A DNA stretch of 44,112 bases. Origin: a candidate division WWE3 bacterium. GTDB taxonomy: Bacteria > Patescibacteriota > WWE3 > UBA101185 > UBA10185. Position numbers and translations under genes: made by a program. The notes beneath the pieces were generated by a model. The model was given only the letters and a program-made list of their open reading frames with translations. It did not search any database and was not told the DNA's origin. This document shows positions 29,388 to 38,915 of this stretch, one piece after another (the stretch's first letter is position 1; every line of letters begins with the position of its first letter). The stretch lies in NCBI GenBank assembly GCA_945897985.1, contig CAMDGN010000003.1, forward strand, positions 1 through 44,112, given 5' to 3'.

Positions 29388-30389
29388 ATGGAAGAACGAG
29401 TTCAAAATTTAAATTTTCTTAAAGAGAGTCTTGGTTATCTCAAAAAATCTACTCGAATAGCGGAACTTAAAGATGAGTTAGAATCAGAAAAGGTTTGGAC
29501 TGACTGGGAATTAGGTCAAAAATTATCGAAAGAGCTAGGTTCTCTACAAAAAGATGTAGCTGCAATAGATGAAATAGAGTTTTACTTGCTTGAAGAGGAT
29601 TTCAGTGGGTTTGATAAAAACTATCAAAAATTACGACTCAAAACATTCTTAGGTAACAACTACGATAAACTTGGTTGCATTTTTACAATTCACGCCGGAC
29701 AAGGCGGTGTAGAAGCTATGGACTGGGTAGCGATGCTAGGTAGAATGTATCAAATGTATTTTGATAAGAAGAAGTACCATTATCAACTAATTGAGGAGAT
29801 TTCTGGAGACGAAGCGGGTTATAAGCAGCTTTCTTTTGAGATTACAGACGAGTATGCTTTTGGGTTTTTAAAAAATGAAGCAGGGGCACATAGGCTTGTT
29901 AGAAATTCTCCTTTCAATTCAGATAATTTGAGACAAACTTCTTTTGCGTTAGTCGAAGTTATTCCTCTAGTGGATGAAACTATTGAAATTGAAATTAAGG
30001 ACGAGGATATAGAGTTTGAAGCTTATAGATCTGGAGGAAAAGGTGGTCAAAATGTTAATAAAGTATCCACTGCAGTTAGAATTAAACACAAACCTACTGG
30101 AATTATTGTTGAGAGTCAAACCGAACGATATCAAGGAAAAAATAGGCAAATTGCTCTGGATGTTTTAAAATCAAAATTATATGCAATTGAAGTGGAGAGA
30201 ATGGAGAAAGCTAGAAAAGAAATTAAAGGTGAATATAAGATTCCTGGGTGGGGAAACCAGATTAGAAACTATGTACTTAATCCGTACAAATTGGTAAAAG
30301 ATCTAAGAACTGATTATGAAACAGTTGAAGCACCAGCTGTTTTAGACGGAGATTTAGAAGAATTTATTCAAAGAGAAGTTGGTATTTAG
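29388..30389 (+). CDS. prfB: Peptide chain release factor 2 (no programmed frameshift needed)
   Basis: SPF tripeptide (RNSPFNSD), GGQ ([21 protein letters not shown]), continuous ORF. Confidence 0.95.
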   Translation: MEERVQNLNFLKESLGYLKKSTRIAELKDELESEKVWTDWELGQKLSKELGSLQKDVAAIDEIEFYLLEEDFSGFDKNYQKLRLKTFLGNNYDKLGCIFTIHAGQGGVEAMDWVAMLGRMYQMYFDKKKYHYQLIEEISGDEAGYKQLSFEITDEYAFGFLKNEAGAHRLVRNSPFNSDNLRQTSFALVEVIPLVDETIEIEIKDEDIEFEAYRSGGKGGQNVNKVSTAVRIKHKPTGIIVESQTERYQGKNRQIALDVLKSKLYAIEVERMEKARKEIKGEYKIPGWGNQIRNYVLNPYKLVKDLRTDYETVEAPAVLDGDLEEFIQREVGI

Positions 30390-30584
30390 ATATTTTATTG
30401 CAATTAAAATTCCAAAAGAAATAGCAATCAAAACTAATGTTTTGATTAAATCTTGATTAATCATTTTGGTTAAGTCTTTGTTTTCAGTAACCTTCTCTGT
30501 TTTTTCTAGCACAATTCCTTTTGCCTTTAACTCATTGTTTAAGGCTTGTACTTTAGCGCTTAGGTTTGGGTATCTTTTTTTCAT
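30354..30584 (-). CDS. Small single-TM hypothetical protein, 3' end overlaps prfB
   Basis: [23 protein letters not shown]...[24 protein letters not shown] 6 nt upstream of ATG on minus strand. Confidence 0.6.
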   Translation of the reverse strand: MKKRYPNLSAKVQALNNELKAKGIVLEKTEKVTENKDLTKMINQDLIKTLVLIAISFGILIAIKYLNTNFSLNKFF

Positions 30585-30590
30585 GAAATT

Positions 30591-30596
30591 ATTATA
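30591..30596 (-). promoter_or_regulatory. TATAAT -10 box 6 nt before ATG of minus-strand small TM gene
   Basis: Minus-strand GATATATAATAATTTCATG. Confidence 0.5.
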
Positions 30597-30725
30597 TATC
30601 AATTTGTTTTTATTTTTATGAATAAAAGTTATACCCTTTATAGGTTATTTTATGTAATCAAGCAAAAAAGAGCCTTTATCATCTAAAAATTTTTGCTAGT
30701 ATATTAGCATCGAGAACAAATTATT

Positions 30726-31304
30726 ATGTTAAAAGAATTATTCATTTCAGAAGTAAGAGTCAATTTAATTAAATTTTTGGTTAAAAACTATGATCAAGAG
30801 TTTCACGTCAGGGCTTTAGTTAGAGAGCTAGGTGTTGAGATCAACGCAATAAGAAGAGAACTAGAAAAATTAACTAAACTTGATATTTTAATCAAAAGGC
30901 CTTGGGGGAATAAAATTTTTTACAAAATGAATATTCTTAGCCCTTTTTATCCGGATTTTGTTTCGTTGATCTACAAAGAAGAGGGCATATCCCTGAAATT
31001 TCTAAAAGCAAAAGATAATTTGGGTAACATCAAATTTTTAGCTTTGTCTAAAGAATTCTGTAAAGGTAGGCAGGCCTCAGCTTTAGAGCTTGATTTGCTT
31101 ATTGTGGGAAACCCAAATCTTAATGTTTTAGAAAATATTATTTCTAAATTTGAGCAAGAAGAGAGGGAAATTAATTATTCAATTATTTCCGAAGAAGAGT
31201 TTATTCAAAGAAAAAGAAAGTTTGATACATTTGTAATTAAATTTTTAATTCAACCAAGGATCATGATTTTTGGAGATGAGTTTGAAATTACAAGGATAGC
31301 CTAA
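30726..31304 (+). CDS. Winged-HTH regulator fused to a degenerate nucleotidyltransferase-like domain
   Basis: N-term EFHVRALVRELGVEINAIRRELEKLTKLDILIKRPWGNKIFYKMN wHTH; C-term ALELDLLIVGNPN resembles an NTase beta strand without the full GSxAR/DxD motif. Confidence 0.6.
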   Translation: MLKELFISEVRVNLIKFLVKNYDQEFHVRALVRELGVEINAIRRELEKLTKLDILIKRPWGNKIFYKMNILSPFYPDFVSLIYKEEGISLKFLKAKDNLGNIKFLALSKEFCKGRQASALELDLLIVGNPNLNVLENIISKFEQEEREINYSIISEEEFIQRKRKFDTFVIKFLIQPRIMIFGDEFEITRIA

Positions 31305-32653
31305 TGTTTAAGAACAATTCTTCAAAATTACTATTAATCACTGTTTTATCTACTTTAGCTGTCCTAATTTCTCTACCAAGAATAGACATCAAGTATGAAG
31401 GTAAATACTTCAATATCAATTCTTATATTGGAGGCTACATTATAAATATACCTTTTACATCAAAATTTTTAGATTTTAGTGATTTTAAAAAAGGATTGGA
31501 TATTGAAGGAGGCGTTAAAGTTGTTATTAGGTTAGATATGTCCGAAGTTCCTGCAGCAGATCAGCAGAAATCTGCAGAATCAGTTCGGGATATTCTTAAT
31601 CGAAGAATAAATTACTTAGGAGTTTCAGAAACATCTACTTACATTTCTAAGGCAAATAACGATTACAGAGTAATAGTTGAAATTCCTGGACAGAAGAATT
31701 TAGAAGCTGCTATTAAATCTATTGGATCTACGGCCCAGTTAAAGTTTAAAGTTATCAAACCAGGTTTAAGCTGGCCAATTACAGACCCTAAATTAACAAT
31801 TAGCGATATATTTGTTGATAGCGAGGTTAATGGAAAAGATCTGATTGGAAGTGAGGTAAGTTTTGATTCTACAAAGAACCAACCAATTATCCAGCTTAGA
31901 TTTTCGAACGAAGGACGAGAAAAGTTTTCAAATTTAGTTAAACAGAATGTAAAAAAACCGATCGGTATTTTCTTAGATGAATCACTACTTCAAGCTCCGG
32001 TTGTATCTGAGGACTTAGCTAATGGCTTAACCTCTGACCCTACAATTACTGGTGTAGATCTAGAGACCGCTAAAAATATATCTTCCCTACTAAGAGCAGG
32101 CGCTTTACCTGTTCCTATTGAGATAGTTCAACAATCTTTAATAGGTGCAACATTAGGTCAAGAATCTGTTAACAAAAGCTTAATTGCTGGATTTATTGGG
32201 TTATTTATTATATTTATTTTCTTAAATATTACTTATAAGAAATTAGGATTAATAGCTTCTGTTTCTTTACTTATTTACGTGGCTTTTGTACTTGCTACAT
32301 TTAAGTTGCTTAATGTTGTAATTTCTCTACCGGGAATTGCTGGATTTGTATTCTCAATCGGGGTTGCCTGTGATGCTTGCATTCTTATATTTGAAAGAAT
32401 TAAGGAAGAATCGAGGTGGGGTAAACCATCAGCAATTGCTATTGTTAACGGTTATAATAGTGCCTGGTCAAGTATTAGAGACTCGAATATTTCTACCCTA
32501 ATTGCTTCATTTATTTTATTTCAATTTGGATCGGGATTTGTACGGGGCTTTGCTTTAACCTTAGCGATAGGAATTATGTTTTCGCTCTTATGTTGCGTTT
32601 ATATTTCTAGGATTTTGGTAACTACATTTATTAAGGAAGTTAAATTTAAATAA
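31304..32653 (+). CDS. secD: Protein translocase subunit SecD
   Basis: GLDIEGGVKVVIRLDM, DILNRRINYLGVSE, SIGVACDACILIFERIKEE. Confidence 0.95.
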   Translation: MFKNNSSKLLLITVLSTLAVLISLPRIDIKYEGKYFNINSYIGGYIINIPFTSKFLDFSDFKKGLDIEGGVKVVIRLDMSEVPAADQQKSAESVRDILNRRINYLGVSETSTYISKANNDYRVIVEIPGQKNLEAAIKSIGSTAQLKFKVIKPGLSWPITDPKLTISDIFVDSEVNGKDLIGSEVSFDSTKNQPIIQLRFSNEGREKFSNLVKQNVKKPIGIFLDESLLQAPVVSEDLANGLTSDPTITGVDLETAKNISSLLRAGALPVPIEIVQQSLIGATLGQESVNKSLIAGFIGLFIIFIFLNITYKKLGLIASVSLLIYVAFVLATFKLLNVVISLPGIAGFVFSIGVACDACILIFERIKEESRWGKPSAIAIVNGYNSAWSSIRDSNISTLIASFILFQFGSGFVRGFALTLAIGIMFSLLCCVYISRILVTTFIKEVKFK

Positions 32654-32654
32654 T

Positions 32655-33542
32655 ATGAAAATTTTAAACTACTCAAAATTATTAATTTCAGTCTCTGTTT
32701 TGATTATAGTAAGTGGAATATACATTATTTCTTCCTACGGGTTCAAAACATCTATTGAATACACAGGTGGAACAGTATTTTCATATAATAGTTCCAAGCA
32801 AGAAGATTTGAATTCTATTAAAAACTTTTTAAAGAGCGTAGGTTATGAAACTTCTGAAGTTTCCCAAGAGGGTAATTTCATTAAAATAAAAGTTTCAGAA
32901 ACTAATTCTGATAAGGTTGTTGATTTAAAGGCTAAAGTTTCCAACTTTAATAACGATCTTAAAATCGAAAGTGCGGAGACAATTGGTTCTTCAATGGGAA
33001 TCGAGTTTGCTAAAAACTCTTTCCTAGCTCTTCTATTTTCACTCTTAGGAATACTATTGTTTGTAACTTATTCTTTCTATAACCTTCCTAACAATATTCC
33101 GTCTTGGCAGTTTGGGGTTGCTACATTGATTGCTATGTTTCATGATGTTTTGATTGTTATATCTTTATTTAGCTTGATGGGGTATTTCTATGGTGTTGAG
33201 ATTGACTCATTGTTTCTTACAGCGTTATTAACAATAATTGGCTTTTCAGTTAACGATACAATCGTAGTATTTGATAGAATCAGGGAAAATTTAATTAAAT
33301 TCAATAATAAAATGAATTTTTATGAAATATGTAATTTATCAGTATTTGAAACACTAAACAGGTCGTTAATAACTTCATTTACGGTAATTTTGATTATGTT
33401 TGCTCTTTACCTGTTGGGCGGGGAGTCTATTAAATATTTCTCTTTAGCTTTAGTTGTAGGGATTACCGCTGGAACCTATTCTTCTATTTTTATTGCAACT
33501 CCATTTGTTCTACTAATTAATAAGCAGTTCAAAAAGAACTAA
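32655..33542 (+). CDS. secF: Protein translocase subunit SecF
   Basis: FKTSIEYTGGTVF, FSVNDTIVVFDRIRENL, FETLNRSLITSFTV. Confidence 0.95.
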   Translation: MKILNYSKLLISVSVLIIVSGIYIISSYGFKTSIEYTGGTVFSYNSSKQEDLNSIKNFLKSVGYETSEVSQEGNFIKIKVSETNSDKVVDLKAKVSNFNNDLKIESAETIGSSMGIEFAKNSFLALLFSLLGILLFVTYSFYNLPNNIPSWQFGVATLIAMFHDVLIVISLFSLMGYFYGVEIDSLFLTALLTIIGFSVNDTIVVFDRIRENLIKFNNKMNFYEICNLSVFETLNRSLITSFTVILIMFALYLLGGESIKYFSLALVVGITAGTYSSIFIATPFVLLINKQFKKN

Positions 33543-35179
33543 TGTTTGACTGGGATATAAAAGTATCATCAAACAATTTCAAAGTTCTTTCTGAGAATTT
33601 GCTCGCTTCTAGAATCGGAAATCTCACCAAGGAACAGTACTTTAACCCTCCTCAGCCCGTATCTTTTATTTCCGAAGCTTATTTTGACCCATTCTTTATA
33701 GAGAACCTTAAAAAGGCTAAAGAGATAATTTTTGATGCAATTAAAAATAATGAGTTAATAATCATCCATGGTGATTACGATGCAGACGGAGTTTGTGCTA
33801 CATCTATTATTCTTAAAACAATAAAAGAGACCCTTAACTATCCCCTATGTGAGTATATAATTCCTGACCGTTTTGAGGATGGTTACGGACTCAGCGATAA
33901 AACGCTTCAAAAAATTCTTGACCTCTCGTTTAATCAGAAACACTTACTTATTACTGTAGATTGCGGTATTACTTCGATTTCTCAAATTAATGAACTTAAA
34001 AAAAAGGGAAATCGAATTATCTTGACTGATCATCACCACAAACCTGAGATCCTCCCAGAAGCGGATGCTGTCGTTTGGAGCGATAAGGTTGTTGGGTCAA
34101 CTCTAGCTTGGATTCTTTCCTTGGGACTTGGTAACAAAGACCCTAAATTTTTATCTTTGGCTTCGATAGCTACAGTTACCGATGTTTTTCCTTTAACTGA
34201 CATGAATAGGTCTATTGTTAAACATGGTATAAAAGTTCTTCAGACTAATCCCCCGCTTCCGATTAAAAGTCTTTCTGCATACCTTGGGAAGTCATTTAAG
34301 GATATTGGTACCTATGAGCTTGGGTTTGTAATTGGGCCAAGACTTAATTCCTCTGGAAGAATTGGTAGTGCTGATTCATCGATAGAGTTTATGATCTCTG
34401 AGGATGGGGATATTGTAAAAGAGTTAATTTCAAAGATAGATACTATAAATCAAAAGAGACAGCAGATAACTGAGGAATCCTTGGAAAGTCTTGTTGTCGA
34501 TGAACTAAACCTTCCAAAAATAGTGGTTGTATACAATCCAAATTTCCATGAGGGCGTAATGGGCCTCATAGCTTCTAAAATAGTTCAGAAATATCATAGA
34601 CCTGCATTAGTAATCTCAAATAATCACGATAAATTAAAAGGCAGTGCTCGTTCCATTAAAGGAATTAATGTAATTGAAATCTTAAATAACTATAAGGATT
34701 TATTTATATCCGTTGGTGGTCACGAACTCGCCGCGGGTTTTTCACTTTCAGAGGAAAAGCTTGCAGAATTAACTGAGAAACTAAACTCTCATATGGAGGT
34801 AAATTTTTCAAACTTTTCATTTATTAAAAAGATAAAGGTTGATGCTGAGATTGGGTTTGATTTAATTGATATGGGGCTACTTAATTTTATTAAATCAATG
34901 GAGCCGTTTGGTCCTTCTAACGATGAGCCAAATTTTAGTACCAATCAAACTGTAATCAAGGATAAAAAGTTTATGGGCGAAAAAAAGAATCACATGTCAT
35001 TAATTCTGGAGCATTCAGGCAAAACTTTTAAAGCCTTACTTTTTAATTTTGATAAAGCTTACGAAAATTTGTATTTAGGTCAAAAGATTGACATTGTCTA
35101 CAAAATTAGAAAAAATGAATACAACAATAAAATCTCAATTGATTTAAACTTAATTGATATAAAGCTAAATAATGATTGA
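33542..35179 (+). CDS. recJ: Single-stranded-DNA-specific exonuclease RecJ (TGA stop)
   Basis: IIHGDYDADGVCATSI (DHH), ILTDHHHKPE, GFVIGPRLNSSGRIGSA, SVGGHELAAGFSL (DHHA1). Confidence 0.94.
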   Translation: MFDWDIKVSSNNFKVLSENLLASRIGNLTKEQYFNPPQPVSFISEAYFDPFFIENLKKAKEIIFDAIKNNELIIIHGDYDADGVCATSIILKTIKETLNYPLCEYIIPDRFEDGYGLSDKTLQKILDLSFNQKHLLITVDCGITSISQINELKKKGNRIILTDHHHKPEILPEADAVVWSDKVVGSTLAWILSLGLGNKDPKFLSLASIATVTDVFPLTDMNRSIVKHGIKVLQTNPPLPIKSLSAYLGKSFKDIGTYELGFVIGPRLNSSGRIGSADSSIEFMISEDGDIVKELISKIDTINQKRQQITEESLESLVVDELNLPKIVVVYNPNFHEGVMGLIASKIVQKYHRPALVISNNHDKLKGSARSIKGINVIEILNNYKDLFISVGGHELAAGFSLSEEKLAELTEKLNSHMEVNFSNFSFIKKIKVDAEIGFDLIDMGLLNFIKSMEPFGPSNDEPNFSTNQTVIKDKKFMGEKKNHMSLILEHSGKTFKALLFNFDKAYENLYLGQKIDIVYKIRKNEYNNKISIDLNLIDIKLNND

Positions 35180-36197
35180 AATCTCGCCTAGTAAAAAATT
35201 GCTTGTAAATCTATTTCTCCTTTACACGAAAGGTCTCCATTTTTTTGATTTACAGATTAGAACCGTTCTTTTAGTTGTTCTTACAACGGCTTTTTCTTAC
35301 ATTCTTTGGAATGCTAGGGGAATGAACCTTGAGGATTTCATGAAAATTACCAGAAGAAAGCCGATTTTGGCTTTATCTGAAACTGTTCCGTTTAATGTCC
35401 TTAATTCAAGTTCTCAATTAGCTTCCAATGAGAATAAGGTTATTCCAAGCACCATCCCAGCCAGAAAAATTCTTAAACTAAAACCTACAAATATACAAGC
35501 TAAGAGTTACATTGTTTATGATCTAGATGACAGTAGATTGGTAGCTGAGAAGAATAAAACTTTGCAGCTCCCTCCTGCTTCGTTAGTTAAACTACTTTCT
35601 GTAATGGTTTTTACTGATAACTTAAATTTAGATAATTACACTTTGGTTCCACAAGAATGTACTCAAGTTAATGGTCAAAAAGCTGGTTTAAAGTCCGGTG
35701 AGAAAATTTCTGTTAAAGATTTATTATTCTCTTCTCTAATATATTCTGCTGCTGATTCCGTATGCACTCTTTCTAGAATTAATTCTGATCGAGATCTACG
35801 TTTTTTTAATAACTATGCAGAATCAATCGGTATGAAAAATTCTAATTTTACTAACTACATTGGACTTGATTTTGAAGATAACGTTACAACTTCAGAAGAC
35901 ATTTTGAATATGACACTTAGCTTTATCAAAAAAGATTTATTTAACAGTATCGTGAAGTTAAAAAGCTACCAAATGGAGAACGGGAGGGTTATATATAATA
36001 CTAATAAAATGTTATTTGAGAACCAGTATTCGATTGGAATTAAAACAGGTACCACTGGGGGAGCTAATGAGAACTTAATCTATAGGTATAAAAATGACGA
36101 TCTTCAAAGGGATGTTTTAGTTGTAATCTTAAATTCGTCCGACCGCTATCAGGATTCAAGAAATATAATCTCAAATCTTTATCTAGATGTTGAGTAG
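35172..36197 (+). CDS. D-alanyl-D-alanine carboxypeptidase (PBP5/DacA-like)
   Basis: N-term TM; SLVK (SxxK), SAAD in the SxN position, IKTGTTGGANENL (KTG). Confidence 0.85.
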   Translation: MIEISPSKKLLVNLFLLYTKGLHFFDLQIRTVLLVVLTTAFSYILWNARGMNLEDFMKITRRKPILALSETVPFNVLNSSSQLASNENKVIPSTIPARKILKLKPTNIQAKSYIVYDLDDSRLVAEKNKTLQLPPASLVKLLSVMVFTDNLNLDNYTLVPQECTQVNGQKAGLKSGEKISVKDLLFSSLIYSAADSVCTLSRINSDRDLRFFNNYAESIGMKNSNFTNYIGLDFEDNVTTSEDILNMTLSFIKKDLFNSIVKLKSYQMENGRVIYNTNKMLFENQYSIGIKTGTTGGANENLIYRYKNDDLQRDVLVVILNSSDRYQDSRNIISNLYLDVE

Positions 36198-37354
36198 TAT
36201 TTAGGGTTTAGCGCTGGGGTATAGATTGTAATTTTGCCCTTTTCTCCTGAAGCTAGCTCCATAGACCCCTTGAATACGTAAATTGGCTGGATATTAGTAT
36301 TAATTGAAGTATCATCAAAGTTATCATAATAAGACACTTCAACACTTTCTACTGAAATAGTCTTAATATTTGTGTTTTCTTTATTTGGAACAAATCTAAA
36401 TTCTGAATTATTGACTTTAATCTCTGAAATAACAAAATTCTTGGCTTTCAACTGGCTTTCAACTACTGTTGGGATAGGGTTTAAGTCAAACAGATCCCCA
36501 TTATATGAGAGTTTATAATCAATTTTATTGAGTTTTATAAAGGGGAATCGATAGTTTTTAAAAGAATTTTCGATTTCCGGCCTTAGACTAGCGATAAAGA
36601 AATAAATCTGGGGAAAATCGTATCTCTTTGAAACTACTTTTTTGTTCTCAATGCTTCGATAGATCTTTAAATAAGAAAGTTCTGAACTAATATTATTACT
36701 TTCTACAAGATAGTTGCTTTCGAATCTCAGGAAAGTTGGTTCTAAAATTAAGCTATTAACCTCTTCTTTGGTAAATCTTCCGGTTAGACCTAGAAAATTT
36801 AATGCAAAATTTCCTGGAATATTGTTTGAGATAAAGTTTCCTCCATTTACATAGCTCTTCAAGAAGGCAATTTCATTACCTTGAGGAAATTGAGACATTT
36901 TTTTATTTACTTTATTAATTTCGAATTGAAGTCCGTTTTTACTCCAGACGAATTTATTACTAATATCACCATTATCTACTAGATTAAGATCGTCATACCC
37001 TGATTCAAAGGCAATTCTTTTTGCGGTAGGAAGGTAGTCGATATCTTCAAGCTTTGAAAAGTTATATTCATACAGTTTGATTTGTTTGGATTCTAAATTC
37101 TTCCATTGAGAATCTGGATTTCCAATATAAAGGATAGTTGTATTAGAGAGGTTGTAGTTTAGAGCCTGATCCTGAGTAAAGTTGATTGGGCTTACATAGT
37201 TTGCAATAACTTCTTTTTGAGTTGCTTTTTGGGCTTGGGAGGCGTAGTCGGATATAATGGGTGAGATATAAATAAATATCGCTACAACTATCACTACTCC
37301 TATTAAGACATTAATCATTTTTTTTATATAGCTAGATACTTCGTAAAGCTTCAT
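36179..37354 (-). CDS. Hypothetical membrane-anchored extracytoplasmic protein
   Basis: 391 aa, one N-terminal TM (VLIGVVIVVAIFIYI), long extracytoplasmic region; 3' end overlaps the convergent dacA-like gene by 19 bp. Confidence 0.7.
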   Translation of the reverse strand: MKLYEVSSYIKKMINVLIGVVIVVAIFIYISPIISDYASQAQKATQKEVIANYVSPINFTQDQALNYNLSNTTILYIGNPDSQWKNLESKQIKLYEYNFSKLEDIDYLPTAKRIAFESGYDDLNLVDNGDISNKFVWSKNGLQFEINKVNKKMSQFPQGNEIAFLKSYVNGGNFISNNIPGNFALNFLGLTGRFTKEEVNSLILEPTFLRFESNYLVESNNISSELSYLKIYRSIENKKVVSKRYDFPQIYFFIASLRPEIENSFKNYRFPFIKLNKIDYKLSYNGDLFDLNPIPTVVESQLKAKNFVISEIKVNNSEFRFVPNKENTNIKTISVESVEVSYYDNFDDTSINTNIQPIYVFKGSMELASGEKGKITIYTPALNPKYYSTSR

Positions 37355-37360
37355 ACAAAA

Positions 37361-37388
37361 ATATTATCATATTTAATCGTGATAAAAT
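37361..37388. promoter_or_regulatory. Back-to-back leaderless promoters in the 41-bp divergent gap: minus TGA-TAATAT (6 nt to ATG 37354) and plus TGA-TAAAAT (7 nt to gltX ATG)
   Basis: Minus TATGATAATATTTTTGTATG; plus CGTGATAAAATTGGAGTTATG. Confidence 0.55.
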
Positions 37389-37395
37389 TGGAGTT

Positions 37396-38856
37396 ATGTC
37401 AGTCAGAACAAGAATAGCACCAAGCCCAACCGGGGAATTTCATGTCGGAGGTTTAAGAACTCTGTTATTCAATTATGCTTGGGCAAAAAAGAATAATGGT
37501 CAATTCCTAATTAGAATCGAGGATACCGATAGGAATAGGTTTGTCGATGGTGCCACTAATAGAATTTTAGAAGTTATTAAAGAGTACGGACTTGATTGGG
37601 ATGAAGGTCCTGTTAAAGGCGGGGACTGTGGACCTTATATTCAATCCGAAAGACTAAATATTTATAGAGAATATATCCAAAGATTGTTAGAGAGTAAAAA
37701 TGCTTACTATTGTTTTTGTACACCTGAAAGATTAGACAAGCTAAGGGAGCAATATTCTTCTGAAAATAAAACTTTTAAATACGATAGGCACTGTCTTTCC
37801 TTAAATGATTTTGAAATTAATAATAGAATAGACTCTGGAGTAAAATACGTAATTAGACTTCTGGTGCCTGAGGATGAGTTAGTCACTTACGAGGATGTTG
37901 TATTAGGAGAGATCTCCGTTCCTTCAAAAGAGATTGATGATCAAGTTCTAATGAAGTCAGATGGTTACCCAACTTATCACTTTGCTGTTGTAGTAGATGA
38001 CTATCTAATGAAGATTACTCATGTTCTTAGAGGTGTCGAATGGCTGCCTTCAACACCAAAGCATATTCTCCTTTATAAATTCTTTGGGTTTCCGCTTCCT
38101 AAATTTGGACATCTCCCTAATCTTAAGAATTTAGGTTCTAGCAAAAAAATGTCAAAGAGAGATGGTTCAGTTTTTGCCATCGACTTTTTAAAGGAAGGTT
38201 ACTTACCTGAAGCAATGTTAAATTTCTTAATGTTTCTTGGATGGAATCCAGGTACTGAAAAGGAGATTTATTCTTTGGATGAGTTTATCCAAGACTTCGA
38301 TTTAAGTAAGATTCATCAAACTGACTTGGTTTCATTTAATAAAGAGAAACTTGATTGGTTTAATAATCAATATCTTTGGAAATTAACTAACGAGGAATTT
38401 CTTGAAAGACTAAAGTATTGGTCTCATAGATTTAATACTCCTTGCTTAATACAAGATTTGTCTGAAATTTATTCTCATTTACAATTACTTAAAATTATTT
38501 CTTTGATTAAAGAGAGGATTACTGTTTTTTCGGATTTTGATAAAAGTGTTGATTACTTTATTAATTCACCTCAAGTGGATTCATTAGTCTTAGGAAAATA
38601 TTCTAACGATCCAAAAAAAGTTTTAGAATTTTTTTACGAATTAATTTCAAGTCAATCGGATTTCTCTTTTGAAAAATTAGATCCCCTACTTCATAACACT
38701 GTAAAGGAAAATGGGTTTTCTATGAAGGAATATTTCATGACACTACGAATCGCCCTTACCGGAGAAACTGTAACTCCACCAATAATAGATATCATTTGTG
38801 TTCTTGGTAAGGACATTACACTAATTAGAATCAAATCAGCGCTTCAAAATTTTTAA
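37396..38856 (+). CDS. gltX: Glutamyl-tRNA synthetase
   Basis: RIAPSPTGEFHVGGLRTLLFNYAWAKK, RIEDTDRNR, SSKKMSKRDGS. Confidence 0.96.
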   Translation: MSVRTRIAPSPTGEFHVGGLRTLLFNYAWAKKNNGQFLIRIEDTDRNRFVDGATNRILEVIKEYGLDWDEGPVKGGDCGPYIQSERLNIYREYIQRLLESKNAYYCFCTPERLDKLREQYSSENKTFKYDRHCLSLNDFEINNRIDSGVKYVIRLLVPEDELVTYEDVVLGEISVPSKEIDDQVLMKSDGYPTYHFAVVVDDYLMKITHVLRGVEWLPSTPKHILLYKFFGFPLPKFGHLPNLKNLGSSKKMSKRDGSVFAIDFLKEGYLPEAMLNFLMFLGWNPGTEKEIYSLDEFIQDFDLSKIHQTDLVSFNKEKLDWFNNQYLWKLTNEEFLERLKYWSHRFNTPCLIQDLSEIYSHLQLLKIISLIKERITVFSDFDKSVDYFINSPQVDSLVLGKYSNDPKKVLEFFYELISSQSDFSFEKLDPLLHNTVKENGFSMKEYFMTLRIALTGETVTPPIIDIICVLGKDITLIRIKSALQNF

Positions 38857-38857
38857 T

Positions 38858-38872
38858 TCTATTCTGAATAGA
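38858..38872. promoter_or_regulatory. 15-bp perfect dyad TCTATTC-T-GAATAGA upstream of recA
   Basis: 7-1-7 inverted repeat in the gltX-recA gap. Confidence 0.4.
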
Positions 38873-38900
38873 TTTAACTTATTACTAAAAAATAAAATGG

Positions 38901-38909
38901 TGTTAAACT
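38901..38909 (+). promoter_or_regulatory. Extended -10 (TGT-TAAACT) 6 nt before recA ATG
   Basis: GGTGTTAAACTTAATTCATG. Confidence 0.45.
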
Positions 38910-38915
38910 TAATTC

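Noticed and set aside
29388-29500. Programmed +1 frameshift in prfB
   Set aside because: The ORF is continuous from ATG through SPF and GGQ with no in-frame TGA, so no frameshift is required.
35170-35180. UGA recoding as in Gracilibacteria/SR1 (code 25)
   Set aside because: TGA terminates recJ, the 42190 ORF and ymdB, and RF2 is encoded in the window, so the code appears standard.
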